This document shows positions 14,464 to 21,815 of a stretch of DNA of 39,184 nt, in pieces (positions within the stretch are counted from its first letter, which is position 1; every line of letters begins with the position of its first letter). The notes under the pieces were generated by a model, which was not told where the DNA came from, did not search any database, and saw only the letters and a program-made list of their open reading frames with translations. This DNA comes from Rhodospirillales bacterium (lineage in GTDB: Bacteria; Pseudomonadota; Alphaproteobacteria; BOG-932; Roseiterribacteraceae). The stretch is from NCBI GenBank assembly GCA_028291345.1, contig JAQGIF010000176.1:1-39184 (forward strand), given 5' to 3'. A program made the translations under genes and the position numbers.

Positions 14464-14601
14464 TCTCGCATCAGTCCTTTGGTCAAAGATTAACGATACC
14501 GGTAGTGGTAATGAACTATAAGAACGATCATAGATAAGGCAACCGCATAGCTGAGTAGAGACAATGATCACGGAAAGGAATGCCAGAATTTTCCTACGCA
14601 T
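14419..14601 (-). CDS. Possible small lipoprotein or membrane peptide, doubtful
   Basis: An ATG at 14601 has AGGAG eight bases upstream and begins MRRKILAFLSVIIVSTQLCGC, a basic start plus hydrophobic run plus a Cys that could serve as a poor lipobox (LCGC). The frame continues for 60 residues, but its tail is simply the signal peptide of the neighbouring YXWGXW relic, ending at the same TGA. An alternative is that the real product was a short single-helix protein: a one-base shift after residue 12 reads LSLLSYAVALSMIVLIVHY and HYRYR to a TAA at 14492-14490. I cannot decide; either a tiny gene or another relic. Confidence 0.3.
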   Translation of the reverse strand: MRRKILAFLSVIIVSTQLCGCLIYDRSYSSLPLPVSLIFDQRTDARMNGWIVSVLAVCTT

Positions 14602-14740
14602 GATGATACTCCTTTCATGGCTTCTTATTCTTGGAACGCAGAAATCAACGCGCACCTGCGGCCTATTGTTGCCTGAGTCACGAACGGGACATGATAGTTT
14701 TGCAATCTATAGAGGCGGAGAAATTAAATCGGTGATTGCC

Positions 14741-15181
14741 TCAGGACGCAGAAAACGGCACTTTCCGCCAGACGAGCTCGGCCACGCCTGTTAGACCCGC
14801 ACGGATCACCGGCGGTGTGGACAGAACGAGACGATCTTCATCGAACCGATAATATCGAACCTGCTCAGAGCCCAGCAGATTCGGGCATAAGCACATTTCG
14901 ACGCTATGGACGACCTTGTCTTCTTCCAGCCGATATCGCCCGCAATAGGTGTGATAGCTATGCATCGCAGTCAGGCATTCATCGGCGCTGCCGCTCAACG
15001 GATCACTGCCGAGAAAGTCAGGCCTATCGGCCGCCATGAGCGCTGCGAACATGTAGCCGTCCGGCGCATAAACCAGCAGCCCTTGGGCACCGGATCCCAG
15101 CGGCTGATGCCATTCGCCGTCGCCGCCGGAAATGCGCCACGAGACCAGTTTCCACGAACCAAGAAATTTGGAGACCGGCAT
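14741..15181 (-). CDS. Lipocalin-like domain protein
   Basis: A 146-residue protein resembling the lipocalin-like family PF13924. It has the opening FLGSWKLVSWRI, the strand-turn GAQGLLVYAPDGYMFAALMA, the central YHTYCGRYRLEEDKVVHSVE, and closing strands YYRFDEDRLVLSTPP and ELVWRKV. Such proteins are small beta-barrels that usually lie near catabolic hydrolases; their ligands are rarely known. The ATG at 15181 is preferred over the TTG at 15193 because homology starts there. It lies 15 bases downstream of the alpha/beta hydrolase stop on the same strand, so the two are almost certainly one transcript. There is no signal peptide, so it is probably cytoplasmic. Confidence 0.85.
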   Translation of the reverse strand: MPVSKFLGSWKLVSWRISGGDGEWHQPLGSGAQGLLVYAPDGYMFAALMAADRPDFLGSDPLSGSADECLTAMHSYHTYCGRYRLEEDKVVHSVEMCLCPNLLGSEQVRYYRFDEDRLVLSTPPVIRAGLTGVAELVWRKVPFSAS

Positions 15182-15196
15182 GGCTATTCCCAACGA

Positions 15197-15934
15197 TCAG
15201 AGATGTGCGAGTTTCAGCAGAAGATCAGCCAATTCATCCGGCGCAGTGACCATTGCATCGTGACCTGTCGCAATATCCGCGAAGGTCCAGCCGGCCTCTA
15301 AGCGAATACGTTCATAGCTGGGTACGACCACCGGATAAACCGGGTCCGTGCAACGAATATAGCTGCGTGGTCGTCCGTTACCGACCGGCCCGGTCAGTTC
15401 GACGATATCGGTGTAGGATGCCAGCGGATGAGGTCTGATCCGTCGGGCAACCCAATCGCGGTCCGGACCAGGCGCCAGGTCGAAAATATCGCCCATCGGC
15501 ACCGGGATACTGAAGCCCGCGGAGCTTTCTTCCGCGGCCCGAACCCGGCTCGCCGCGGTTTCCGATGGGAGCTGACTGATAGCAGACCGGCCGTTCTGGG
15601 GCACGATGGCGTCAAGATAGATGGACTGGTGAACCCGCTCCGGCAGGCGGTCGACGACACCGCTGATTACCACACCGCCAAAGCTGTGGCCGACCAGGAT
15701 AATATTGTCGAGCTCCTCCGCCTCGATCACGCCGATCACATCGTCGATAAACGTCCCGAGGCCGATGTCCCGCGTGAGAAGATGTGCGCGCTCGCCGAGG
15801 CCGGTCATGGTGGGCGACAGGACGCGCCCGCCTGCCTTCATCAGCCGCTCGGCAACGCGCCGCCAGCACCAGCCGCCATGGAAGGCACCATGGACGAGCA
15901 CGAACGTGGGAGATTTCGGCAAAGTGCTTGCCAT
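15197..15934 (-). CDS. Alpha/beta hydrolase
   Basis: A 245-residue single-domain alpha/beta hydrolase of the group related to plant methylesterases and hydroxynitrile lyases. FVLVHGAFHGGWCWRRVAERL is the oxyanion strand-loop, Ser84 in LVGHSFGGVV is the nucleophile, and His225 in IATGHDAMVTAPDELA is the catalytic base. The acid residue is less certain (Asp197 in CTDPVYP is a candidate). The length fits the family (240-260). AAGGAG lies 12 bases before the ATG. It is followed by the lipocalin-like gene and faces the unknown membrane gene across a 153-base divergent gap. An ester of a small organic acid is a reasonable substrate guess, no more. Confidence 0.9.
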   Translation of the reverse strand: MASTLPKSPTFVLVHGAFHGGWCWRRVAERLMKAGGRVLSPTMTGLGERAHLLTRDIGLGTFIDDVIGVIEAEELDNIILVGHSFGGVVISGVVDRLPERVHQSIYLDAIVPQNGRSAISQLPSETAASRVRAAEESSAGFSIPVPMGDIFDLAPGPDRDWVARRIRPHPLASYTDIVELTGPVGNGRPRSYIRCTDPVYPVVVPSYERIRLEAGWTFADIATGHDAMVTAPDELADLLLKLAHL

Positions 15935-16087
15935 CGGTGCTGTGCACTCCTTAATTTCGCAATCTTAGGATTAAATCCGTGTGGGAAGAAGCGATTGAAC
16001 AAGCTTATCGCCGCCGTCCGCCACAACCCCGGCGTAAGGGCCTCGTGATCAAGACCATCAGACTGTCGATCAATAGCGAGATTTGTC
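15935..16087. promoter_or_regulatory. Divergent gap between the alpha/beta hydrolase and an unknown membrane gene
   Basis: These 153 bases must contain promoters for both directions. I see no strong palindrome or repeat. The stretch is locally AT-rich around 15950-15980 (CTTAATTTCGCAATCTTAGG), the likeliest place for melting. Confidence 0.3.
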
Positions 16088-16690
16088 ATGGATGATCGGA
16101 CCATGCTCATATCGAGCACTTTTGCGGTCATTATCCTGATCCCAATTTCTGTTATTGTAGCCTATCTGGTGCACGACCAAATGAAAGCACGGAGCAACCG
16201 CCTCTATAAGACCCTGGCGGAGCATGAGATTTTGAACAATGCTGGCAACCGCGCAGCATGGATGAGTGGAGTCATACCGGAAGAGGGAGATGAGAAGGTG
16301 GACCGCTTTGCCAGCCGCGTCGCGCCGATCGCACAACTGGTCATGCTCGCGGTTCTAGTTGCCGTCATTTTGATCTGGAAAGAGTCGCTGGTCGATCAGA
16401 GCGTCAGGCAGAATGAGCGCCTCGCGCAACTCGAGCTTCAGGTACATGCACTAACTTTCGTGACACCGGCCGAAGCATCGGCAACACTCCGCGAGCCGGA
16501 CTCAACGCCCGGCACTTCGCCGAATCCCGCAACGCTGCATCCCGCGGCGGCGAATCCGATGCAGCAAGCCTGCGCCAATCTCATCGGACGGGTCGCGGAC
16601 GCATATGAGAGAGGCGAGTCGTCTAAAATTGCCCTTTCACTTGAGCAATTGGTCAACAAGCTAGGATGTAAAAACAACGGCGTGCCATGA
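16088..16690 (+). CDS. Unrecognised two-helix membrane protein with a Cys-flanked C-terminal domain
   Basis: A 200-residue protein that I do not recognise. It has a membrane helix at about 7-28, a polar segment 29-77 with many charged residues, and a second helix at about 80-97. A likely short coiled coil follows (about 101-122, heptad-like QNERLAQLELQVHAL), then a Pro/Thr/Ala-rich linker (126-156) and a compact helical tail (158-194) bounded by Cys162 and Cys194. The two Cys could form a disulfide if this tail faces the periplasm. Its stop overlaps the next start as ATGA, so it is coupled to the 63-aa membrane protein. Codon use is ordinary for the region, suggesting a resident gene. Function cannot be assigned. 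Confidence 0.75.
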   Translation: MDDRTMLISSTFAVIILIPISVIVAYLVHDQMKARSNRLYKTLAEHEILNNAGNRAAWMSGVIPEEGDEKVDRFASRVAPIAQLVMLAVLVAVILIWKESLVDQSVRQNERLAQLELQVHALTFVTPAEASATLREPDSTPGTSPNPATLHPAAANPMQQACANLIGRVADAYERGESSKIALSLEQLVNKLGCKNNGVP

Positions 16691-16878
16691 GCGAATCGCC
16701 CCTTCTAAGACGCGCACGCGAACGCATGGCGGCGCAGCGCGAAAAAGACCGCCAGCAGTGGGAGGTACAGCCTGCTGCGCTTCAGAAATCCATGATCCGA
16801 TGGATTCTGCGGATTCTTGGCTTCATGATCCTGATCGGATTGATATTGTATCGTCTTCACGGTGGCGGGTTATTTTAA
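16687..16878 (+). CDS. Unrecognised 63-aa single-helix membrane protein
   Basis: The start overlaps the previous stop as ATGA. The first 35 residues are strongly charged (LLRRARERMAAQREKDRQQW), followed by one hydrophobic helix at about 37-57 (MIRWILRILGFMILIGLILY) and a short RLHGGGLF tail. This pattern fits a small inner-membrane protein with a cytoplasmic amphipathic N-terminus, probably a partner of the 200-aa membrane protein encoded just before. I know of no family. Confidence 0.65.
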   Translation: MSESPLLRRARERMAAQREKDRQQWEVQPAALQKSMIRWILRILGFMILIGLILYRLHGGGLF

Positions 16879-16954
16879 CGACATCCGCCAATTTCCTCTT
16901 TAAGTAAGATCGGCTTCACGGGAGCTATTTAAATTTCCGAAGATTTTCTGTGTT

Positions 16955-17401
16955 ATGGGATCAGAAAAGTTCGTCGCTGGTCCGGCGGCATGTAAAGTGG
17001 TGGCTGATATAATCGGTACCGAAACTCCTGATTTGCCGGCGGCATTGTCGCAACAGGAACTTCTCGAACATGCCGACCTGGCCGGCCAGGTTCGCATCAT
17101 GAAGATCATATGGGCCCGCGATAAGACCAGCCCTCACTTGGCCCATTTGCACCTGGAAAAAATCACGAAGGGTACACCGCAATGGCGGTTTCCCCTGCTG
17201 GCGCGTCTGCGTCTCAGCCGAACGATTGAAGTCAAGATGCGCCGTATAAAGCGGGATCACGCCGGCAGAAAACTGGCCGGCGAATGGTCCGACGGTTATC
17301 GTGTCGGCGACCGCGTCATGACTCACCTTTTCTTGGATCCCGAAAGCGGCGGCTATCGAACTTTGTCCTGGAACGCGGTGTGGCAAACGCCGCTTTCGTG
17401 A
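16955..17401 (+). CDS. Unrecognised 148-aa soluble protein
   Basis: A soluble, basic protein without signal or membrane helix. The C-terminal part has a plausible beta-rich pattern: RTIEVKMRRIKRDHAGRKL, SDGYRVGDRVMTHLFLD, YRTLSWNAVWQTPL. It starts at an ATG at 16955 without a good Shine-Dalgarno; the next in-frame ATG (17099) would remove a third of the protein. It stops 5 bases before the convergent pabB stop, as is common for genuine genes. A 218-residue antisense frame overlaps it almost fully, so the strand call rests on codon character and position. It is 76 bases after the small membrane gene and may or may not share its transcript. Confidence 0.55.
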   Translation: MGSEKFVAGPAACKVVADIIGTETPDLPAALSQQELLEHADLAGQVRIMKIIWARDKTSPHLAHLHLEKITKGTPQWRFPLLARLRLSRTIEVKMRRIKRDHAGRKLAGEWSDGYRVGDRVMTHLFLDPESGGYRTLSWNAVWQTPLS

Positions 17402-17406
17402 TCGGT

Positions 17407-18780
17407 TCAGGCATCGTCGCGATATCGCCGATCCAGAGTCGCCAGCATCGGACGCGCCTTGGTCAAAGCTTCCTGATATTCGCCTATGGGGTCGCTGTCT
17501 GCGACGATGCCGCCGCCTGCCTGGGCGATGACACGGTCGCGGGTCAGGGTGAGAGTCCGAATTGCGATCGACAATTCCATCGCGCCGTCGAGGCCGATCC
17601 AGCCGATCGCCCCGCAATAGGCTCCGCGTCGTCCCGCCTCAAGTTCGTCGATGATTTCCATAGCGCGAATCTTTGGCGTCCCGGTGACTGATCCGCCGGG
17701 AAAGCTGGCGCGAATGAGGTCGATCGGGCTCAGACCATGCCGTAGCCTGGCGGTAACAGTCGAGACCAGATGATGCACGCTTGCGAAGCTGTAGAGGGCG
17801 CTCAACTCGGGGACTGTGACGCTTCCCGTTTCGGCGACTCTGCCCAAATCGTTCCGCAACAGATCGACAATCATCAAATTCTCGGCATGATCCTTTGCGC
17901 TCGCCCGCAGTGAGTTCGCCAGCCTCCGATCTTCATCGTCGGTCGCGCCGCGCGGTCTCGTTCCTTTGATGGGCCGCGTGTCAATTCGCCCACCGGTGGA
18001 GAGCCTCAGAAATCGCTCCGGCGAAGCCGACAGGATCGTATTGTTGCCGCCATCTTCGATAAAGGCGGCATAGGGCGCGGGTGAGAGGCTGCGCAATCGG
18101 CGGTAAACATCGAAGCCATCAAGAGAAGCGGCGCGTGGCGCCATCCACCGCTGGGTAAAATTAGCCTGATAGATATCGCCGGCGCGGATATAGTCCAGCG
18201 TCCGCTCGACCTGGGCGGCATAGGCCTGCGGCGATTGATCGGAAGTCCATTGCGCGTCGCCACCCCATTCGATCGGGGCAAGCTCCGGCGCCTTGGCAAG
18301 GGGCGAAAGCACATGGTCTATCCTCATGCGTGCTGCCGCACGGCCCGGTACCAGATCGGATGCGATCACGGCCGCGCGCCGATCAATGACGTCGAAGACG
18401 ACCACCGTATCGAACAGGCCAATCAGCAGATCGTCGGCCTCGTCCTCCCGAGGATGGCGCGAGGGCACGCGCTCCAACGCGCGGCGCAGCTCGTAGCCGA
18501 ATGAGCCGAACAAGCCGGGCCCGATCGGCCACCCAGTCGGCATCATAATCTTCGGCAGCCCCTCCCATAGATGGACAAGCGTGTCGAAGGCATCATGCCA
18601 GACCGCCTGGATCATCATTGCCGGATCGACGGCGATGACCGAGTAGCGGCCTGTATCCGGGCCCGCGGCAGCGCTATCGAGCAGAACCGCCATGCCATCA
18701 CCGCGCAGCACGGCGAACGCCTTCAGGGGATCGATATAGGGGAATGGATGCACGACCACTGTCGCACTGGTGTCAGCCAT
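17407..18780 (-). CDS. pabB: Aminodeoxychorismate synthase component I
   Basis: A 457-residue chorismate-utilising enzyme that, with a glutaminase partner, makes 4-amino-4-deoxychorismate for folate synthesis. The N-terminal Trp-binding-type domain (about 10-160) is followed by the chorismate-binding domain (about 185-450). The signature PIKGTRPRG has Lys272, the residue that distinguishes PabB from anthranilate synthase (E. coli PabB Lys274). Other motifs are DIYQANFTQRW, ENLMIVDLLRNDLGR, SFPGGSVTGTPKIRAMEII and GAYCGAIGWI. No PabC lyase domain is fused. The ATG at 18780 is preferred to the TTG at 18795. It lies 57 bases after the 5-formyl-THF cyclo-ligase gene, another folate enzyme, so the two are probably co-transcribed. 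Confidence 0.94.
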   Translation of the reverse strand: MADTSATVVVHPFPYIDPLKAFAVLRGDGMAVLLDSAAAGPDTGRYSVIAVDPAMMIQAVWHDAFDTLVHLWEGLPKIMMPTGWPIGPGLFGSFGYELRRALERVPSRHPREDEADDLLIGLFDTVVVFDVIDRRAAVIASDLVPGRAAARMRIDHVLSPLAKAPELAPIEWGGDAQWTSDQSPQAYAAQVERTLDYIRAGDIYQANFTQRWMAPRAASLDGFDVYRRLRSLSPAPYAAFIEDGGNNTILSASPERFLRLSTGGRIDTRPIKGTRPRGATDDEDRRLANSLRASAKDHAENLMIVDLLRNDLGRVAETGSVTVPELSALYSFASVHHLVSTVTARLRHGLSPIDLIRASFPGGSVTGTPKIRAMEIIDELEAGRRGAYCGAIGWIGLDGAMELSIAIRTLTLTRDRVIAQAGGGIVADSDPIGEYQEALTKARPMLATLDRRYRDDA

Positions 18781-18837
18781 GAGAATCTCGCACAATTTCG
18801 GGATTCATAGCGCGATTCCTCAGCCGAACGTGAATGC

Positions 18838-19416
18838 TCACCGGACGGCGGAAATACCCAATTCCGTGACGATCATATCCATCGGAATGTCATGTGTCTG
18901 CGGATGGATCGTCTCCAGCCGCCCGATCTCGAATCCGACGCCGATGGCTTTAGGGCGCACGGGATAGGCGGCAAGCGTGCGGTCGAAATATCCACCGCCA
19001 TAGCCAAGGCGATAGCCATCCTGATCGAAACCCAAAAGTGGTACCAGCAAAACGTCCGGTACGATCGCAGGCCCCTCAGCGGGATGTGGAATATCGAAGC
19101 TGTATCGGCCGACAGTCATGGCGATCCCGGAATACCACCGGCGATATTCCAGAGGCTTTCCCCTGCCCAGGATGACAGGGAGTGCGGCTCGCCCCCCTTG
19201 CGCGATGATTTGAGCGACAACCGGCATCGGATCGTATTCGCGGCGATGCGGCCAATAGAAGCCCAATAGGCTCGGACGGGACTCAGTAAAATATGCTGTC
19301 AGTTGCCGCGTGATTGCACGGGACCACCGGGCATGGCTGGCAGAGTCCGGCTCCTGCCGCGCGAGCAGCAGCCGGCTTCGCTCGGCGCGCCGCGCTTCGG
19401 CGATATCAGTGTCCAT
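18838..19416 (-). CDS. 5-formyltetrahydrofolate cyclo-ligase
   Basis: A 192-residue enzyme (YgfA/MTHFS family) that uses ATP to convert 5-formyl-THF to 5,10-methenyl-THF, salvaging an inhibitory folate. The family signature is seen at about 124-148: LVPLLGFDQDGYRLGYGGGY followed by FDR. GFYWPHRREYDPMPVV is the N-terminal substrate loop. The ATG at 19416 lies within the last codons of cydB, an 11-base overlap in another frame; the longer frame to 19458 would extend deeper into cydB. It belongs to a leftward run with cydAB before it and pabB after it. Confidence 0.92.
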   Translation of the reverse strand: MDTDIAEARRAERSRLLLARQEPDSASHARWSRAITRQLTAYFTESRPSLLGFYWPHRREYDPMPVVAQIIAQGGRAALPVILGRGKPLEYRRWYSGIAMTVGRYSFDIPHPAEGPAIVPDVLLVPLLGFDQDGYRLGYGGGYFDRTLAAYPVRPKAIGVGFEIGRLETIHPQTHDIPMDMIVTELGISAVR

Positions 19417-20407
19417 ACAGGTTGGAAGTCGTCTTGCCGCGGAACACCCAGTGCGCATAGCCCAGATGGCCGATCACTATCGGCATAAAGATAAGCGTTC
19501 CAACGCCGAGAAAGATAAGAGTCGGCGTAGAACTGGCTGCCTGCCAGATCGTGACGCTCTGAGGAATTGCGTAGGGCCAGATGCTGATGCCCAGCCCGAG
19601 ATAGGCCAGCAGGAACAGCAGGATCGTCAGAATGAACGGACGCTCCTCGCGTTGGCGGGGGATCGCCCGCCAGATCGAGAATCCGAGCAACGCGGTGAGC
19701 AAAGGCACCGGTGACAAATAGAAAATATTCGGCATCGAGAACCAGCGATGGGCGATCGACTGGTGAATCAGAGGGGTCCAGATGCTGATTAGCGCGATGA
19801 ATGCCAGGGTCAGGCCGAGTGCCCAGGGGGCCGCGCGGCGAGCGAAGGCCTGGACAGTGTTTTCCGTCCTCAAGATCAGCCATGTCGCGCCGAGCAGGCT
19901 ATAGCCGGCGACGGTGCCCAACCCGCTGGCGATGGCAAAGCCGCTGAGGAAGTCCAGGATGCCCCCGCCGCTAACCGCGGCCGGCGCTACGCCACCGATG
20001 AAGCTGCCCAGCATCATACCCTGCATCAGCGCCGCCAGCCCCGAACCCAGGCAAAACGCCCAATCCCAGACGATGCGAAAGCGTGACGCGCGGAATCGAA
20101 ACTCGAACGCGATTCCCCGGAAGATCAGGGCGAAAAGCATTACCATGATCGGAATATAAAAACTCGGCAGAACCACGGAATAGACAACGGGAAAGGCGCC
20201 GAGCAACAGCGTGCCGCCGAGCACCAGCCATGTCTCGTTGCCGTCCCACACCGGCGCAATCGAATTCATCATCTCGTCACGCTCGGTATCTCCAGGCGCC
20301 AAGGTAAAAAGGATGCCGATGCCCAGATCGAACCCATCGGCGATGACATACATTCCGATGCCAAAGGCGAGGACGAGAGCGAAGAAAACCGGCAGCGCAT
20401 GTTCCAT
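19406..20407 (-). CDS. cydB: Cytochrome bd-type ubiquinol oxidase subunit II (CIO type)
   Basis: A 333-residue membrane protein with about eight to nine helices, partner of CydA in the cytochrome bd/cyanide-insensitive oxidase. The N-terminus ALPVFFALVLAFGIGMYVIA and DGFDLGIG is diagnostic, as are APVWDGNETWLVLGG and FYIPIMVMLFALIFRG. The length (333) matches the CIO-type CioB better than E. coli CydB (379). It starts one base after the cydA stop region (gap 20408). No cydX-like micro-ORF follows, since the downstream gene overlaps its end. Also named cioB. Confidence 0.95.
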   Translation of the reverse strand: MEHALPVFFALVLAFGIGMYVIADGFDLGIGILFTLAPGDTERDEMMNSIAPVWDGNETWLVLGGTLLLGAFPVVYSVVLPSFYIPIMVMLFALIFRGIAFEFRFRASRFRIVWDWAFCLGSGLAALMQGMMLGSFIGGVAPAAVSGGGILDFLSGFAIASGLGTVAGYSLLGATWLILRTENTVQAFARRAAPWALGLTLAFIALISIWTPLIHQSIAHRWFSMPNIFYLSPVPLLTALLGFSIWRAIPRQREERPFILTILLFLLAYLGLGISIWPYAIPQSVTIWQAASSTPTLIFLGVGTLIFMPIVIGHLGYAHWVFRGKTTSNLYGH

Positions 20408-20408
20408 G

Positions 20409-21788
20409 CTAATGGCCCCCCCTACCTACGGCGCCGTCAATTCCAGGTCGAACCGCGGGCGGGTCCTGATCGGGATCGCGCGCCCGCGGTCCGGCCAGCA
20501 CCGTCTTCGTAGCATAGTAAAAAAATGCAACGAGCAGCACAGCATAGACAATGACGAATAGTGCGAACGAACCGGCGATGGCATGAGGCGTCACAGAAGC
20601 CGCCGCGTCGGCGGTGCGCAAATGGCCATAAACCACCCAGGGCTGCCGCCCGGTCTCGGTGACCGTCCATCCGCACAGGATCGCGAAGAATCCTATCGGA
20701 CTGGCGAATGCACAAATCAGGTGGAACCAGCGCGTCGTGAACAGCCTATCCCGCCAGCGCAGCAACAGCGCAAACCATGCAATCGCCAGAAGTGCGAAGC
20801 CGCTGGCCACCATGAGGCGAAACGCCCAGAATACGATCGGCACATAGGGCCGATCTTCGCGCGGGACCGCCTTCAGTCCTTTGACCTCACCGTCCCATCT
20901 GTGGGTTAGGATCAAACTGCCAAGCTTGGGAATGTCGATCGCATAATCGTTGCGTTCGGTCTCCATATTGGGCCAGCCGAACAGGGTCAGCGGTTGGCCG
21001 CTTCTGGTGTCCCAGTCTCCCTCCATCGCCGCCACTTTGATCGGCTGATAATCGAGCGTGTTGAGGCCATGCATATCTCCGAGCAGGATTTGCAGCGGGG
21101 CCAGAAGGGCCGCGGCCCACATGGCGACCGAAAAGCCCGCCCGTGCAAAGGTAAGATGCTGCCCCCGCCACAGATACCAGCCCATCACACCGATCACGGT
21201 GAAGGCGCCAGTCAGATAGGCGGCAACGACCATATGGGCAAGACGGTAGGGAAATGACGGCGTGAACACCGCGTGCCACCACGATGCGACCGCGAACCGG
21301 TCGCCGTCCATGGTGAAGCCGGCCGGCGTCTGCATCCAGCTATTGGCTGCGAGGATCCAGAACGCGCTGAATACCGATCCTAATGCCACCATCAGGCAGG
21401 CAAAGAAATGGAGGCCTGGGCCGACGCGGTTCATCCCGAACAGCATGATGCCGATCGATCCCGCCTCCAGGAAAAACGCCGTCAGAACCTCATAACTGAA
21501 AAACGGCCCGATTACGTTACTGGTGCGGTCGGCAAAGACGCTCCAGTTGGTGCCGATCTCGTATGACAGCACCAGGCCCGTGACGACGCCCATCGCGAAG
21601 CCGAGCGCGAAGAGGTGAATCCAGAAACGCAGCAGATCGCCATAGACGGGATTCTTCGTGCGCCGCCACAATATGTTGAGAAGAACGATGAATCCGGAAA
21701 CGCCGATCGTGTAGGCCGGCCACAAAATATGATAGCCGATCGTGAAGGCGAATTGCAGACGGGAGAGCAATACGGCATCGGCCGTCAT
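20409..21788 (-). CDS. cydA: Cytochrome bd-type ubiquinol oxidase subunit I (CIO type)
   Basis: A 459-residue quinol oxidase subunit carrying all three haems; it reduces oxygen to water at the inner membrane without proton pumping. His20 (FTIGYHILWP) matches the haem d/b595 ligand, His185 (YRLAHMVV) and Met326 (AFRLMVASGF) match the b558 ligands, and Glu100 and Glu108 (YEVLTAFFLEAGSIG) match the conserved E. coli Glu99 and Glu107. GRQPWVVYG is the quinol-site motif. At 459 residues it lacks the long Q-loop of E. coli CydA (522), which places it in the short-loop, often cyanide-insensitive group. It begins 27 bases after pgm on the same strand. Also named cioA. Confidence 0.96.
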   Translation of the reverse strand: MTADAVLLSRLQFAFTIGYHILWPAYTIGVSGFIVLLNILWRRTKNPVYGDLLRFWIHLFALGFAMGVVTGLVLSYEIGTNWSVFADRTSNVIGPFFSYEVLTAFFLEAGSIGIMLFGMNRVGPGLHFFACLMVALGSVFSAFWILAANSWMQTPAGFTMDGDRFAVASWWHAVFTPSFPYRLAHMVVAAYLTGAFTVIGVMGWYLWRGQHLTFARAGFSVAMWAAALLAPLQILLGDMHGLNTLDYQPIKVAAMEGDWDTRSGQPLTLFGWPNMETERNDYAIDIPKLGSLILTHRWDGEVKGLKAVPREDRPYVPIVFWAFRLMVASGFALLAIAWFALLLRWRDRLFTTRWFHLICAFASPIGFFAILCGWTVTETGRQPWVVYGHLRTADAAASVTPHAIAGSFALFVIVYAVLLVAFFYYATKTVLAGPRARDPDQDPPAVRPGIDGAVGRGGH

Positions 21789-21815
21789 GGGTTGAGCCTT
21801 CCTCCCCGACTCGCG

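Noticed and set aside
16961-17617. Minus-strand frame of 218 residues covering the 148-aa unknown gene and the end of pabB
   Set aside because: It overlaps the pabB C-terminus in another frame and reads as Arg/His-rich shadow, so the plus-strand gene is preferred, though with modest confidence.
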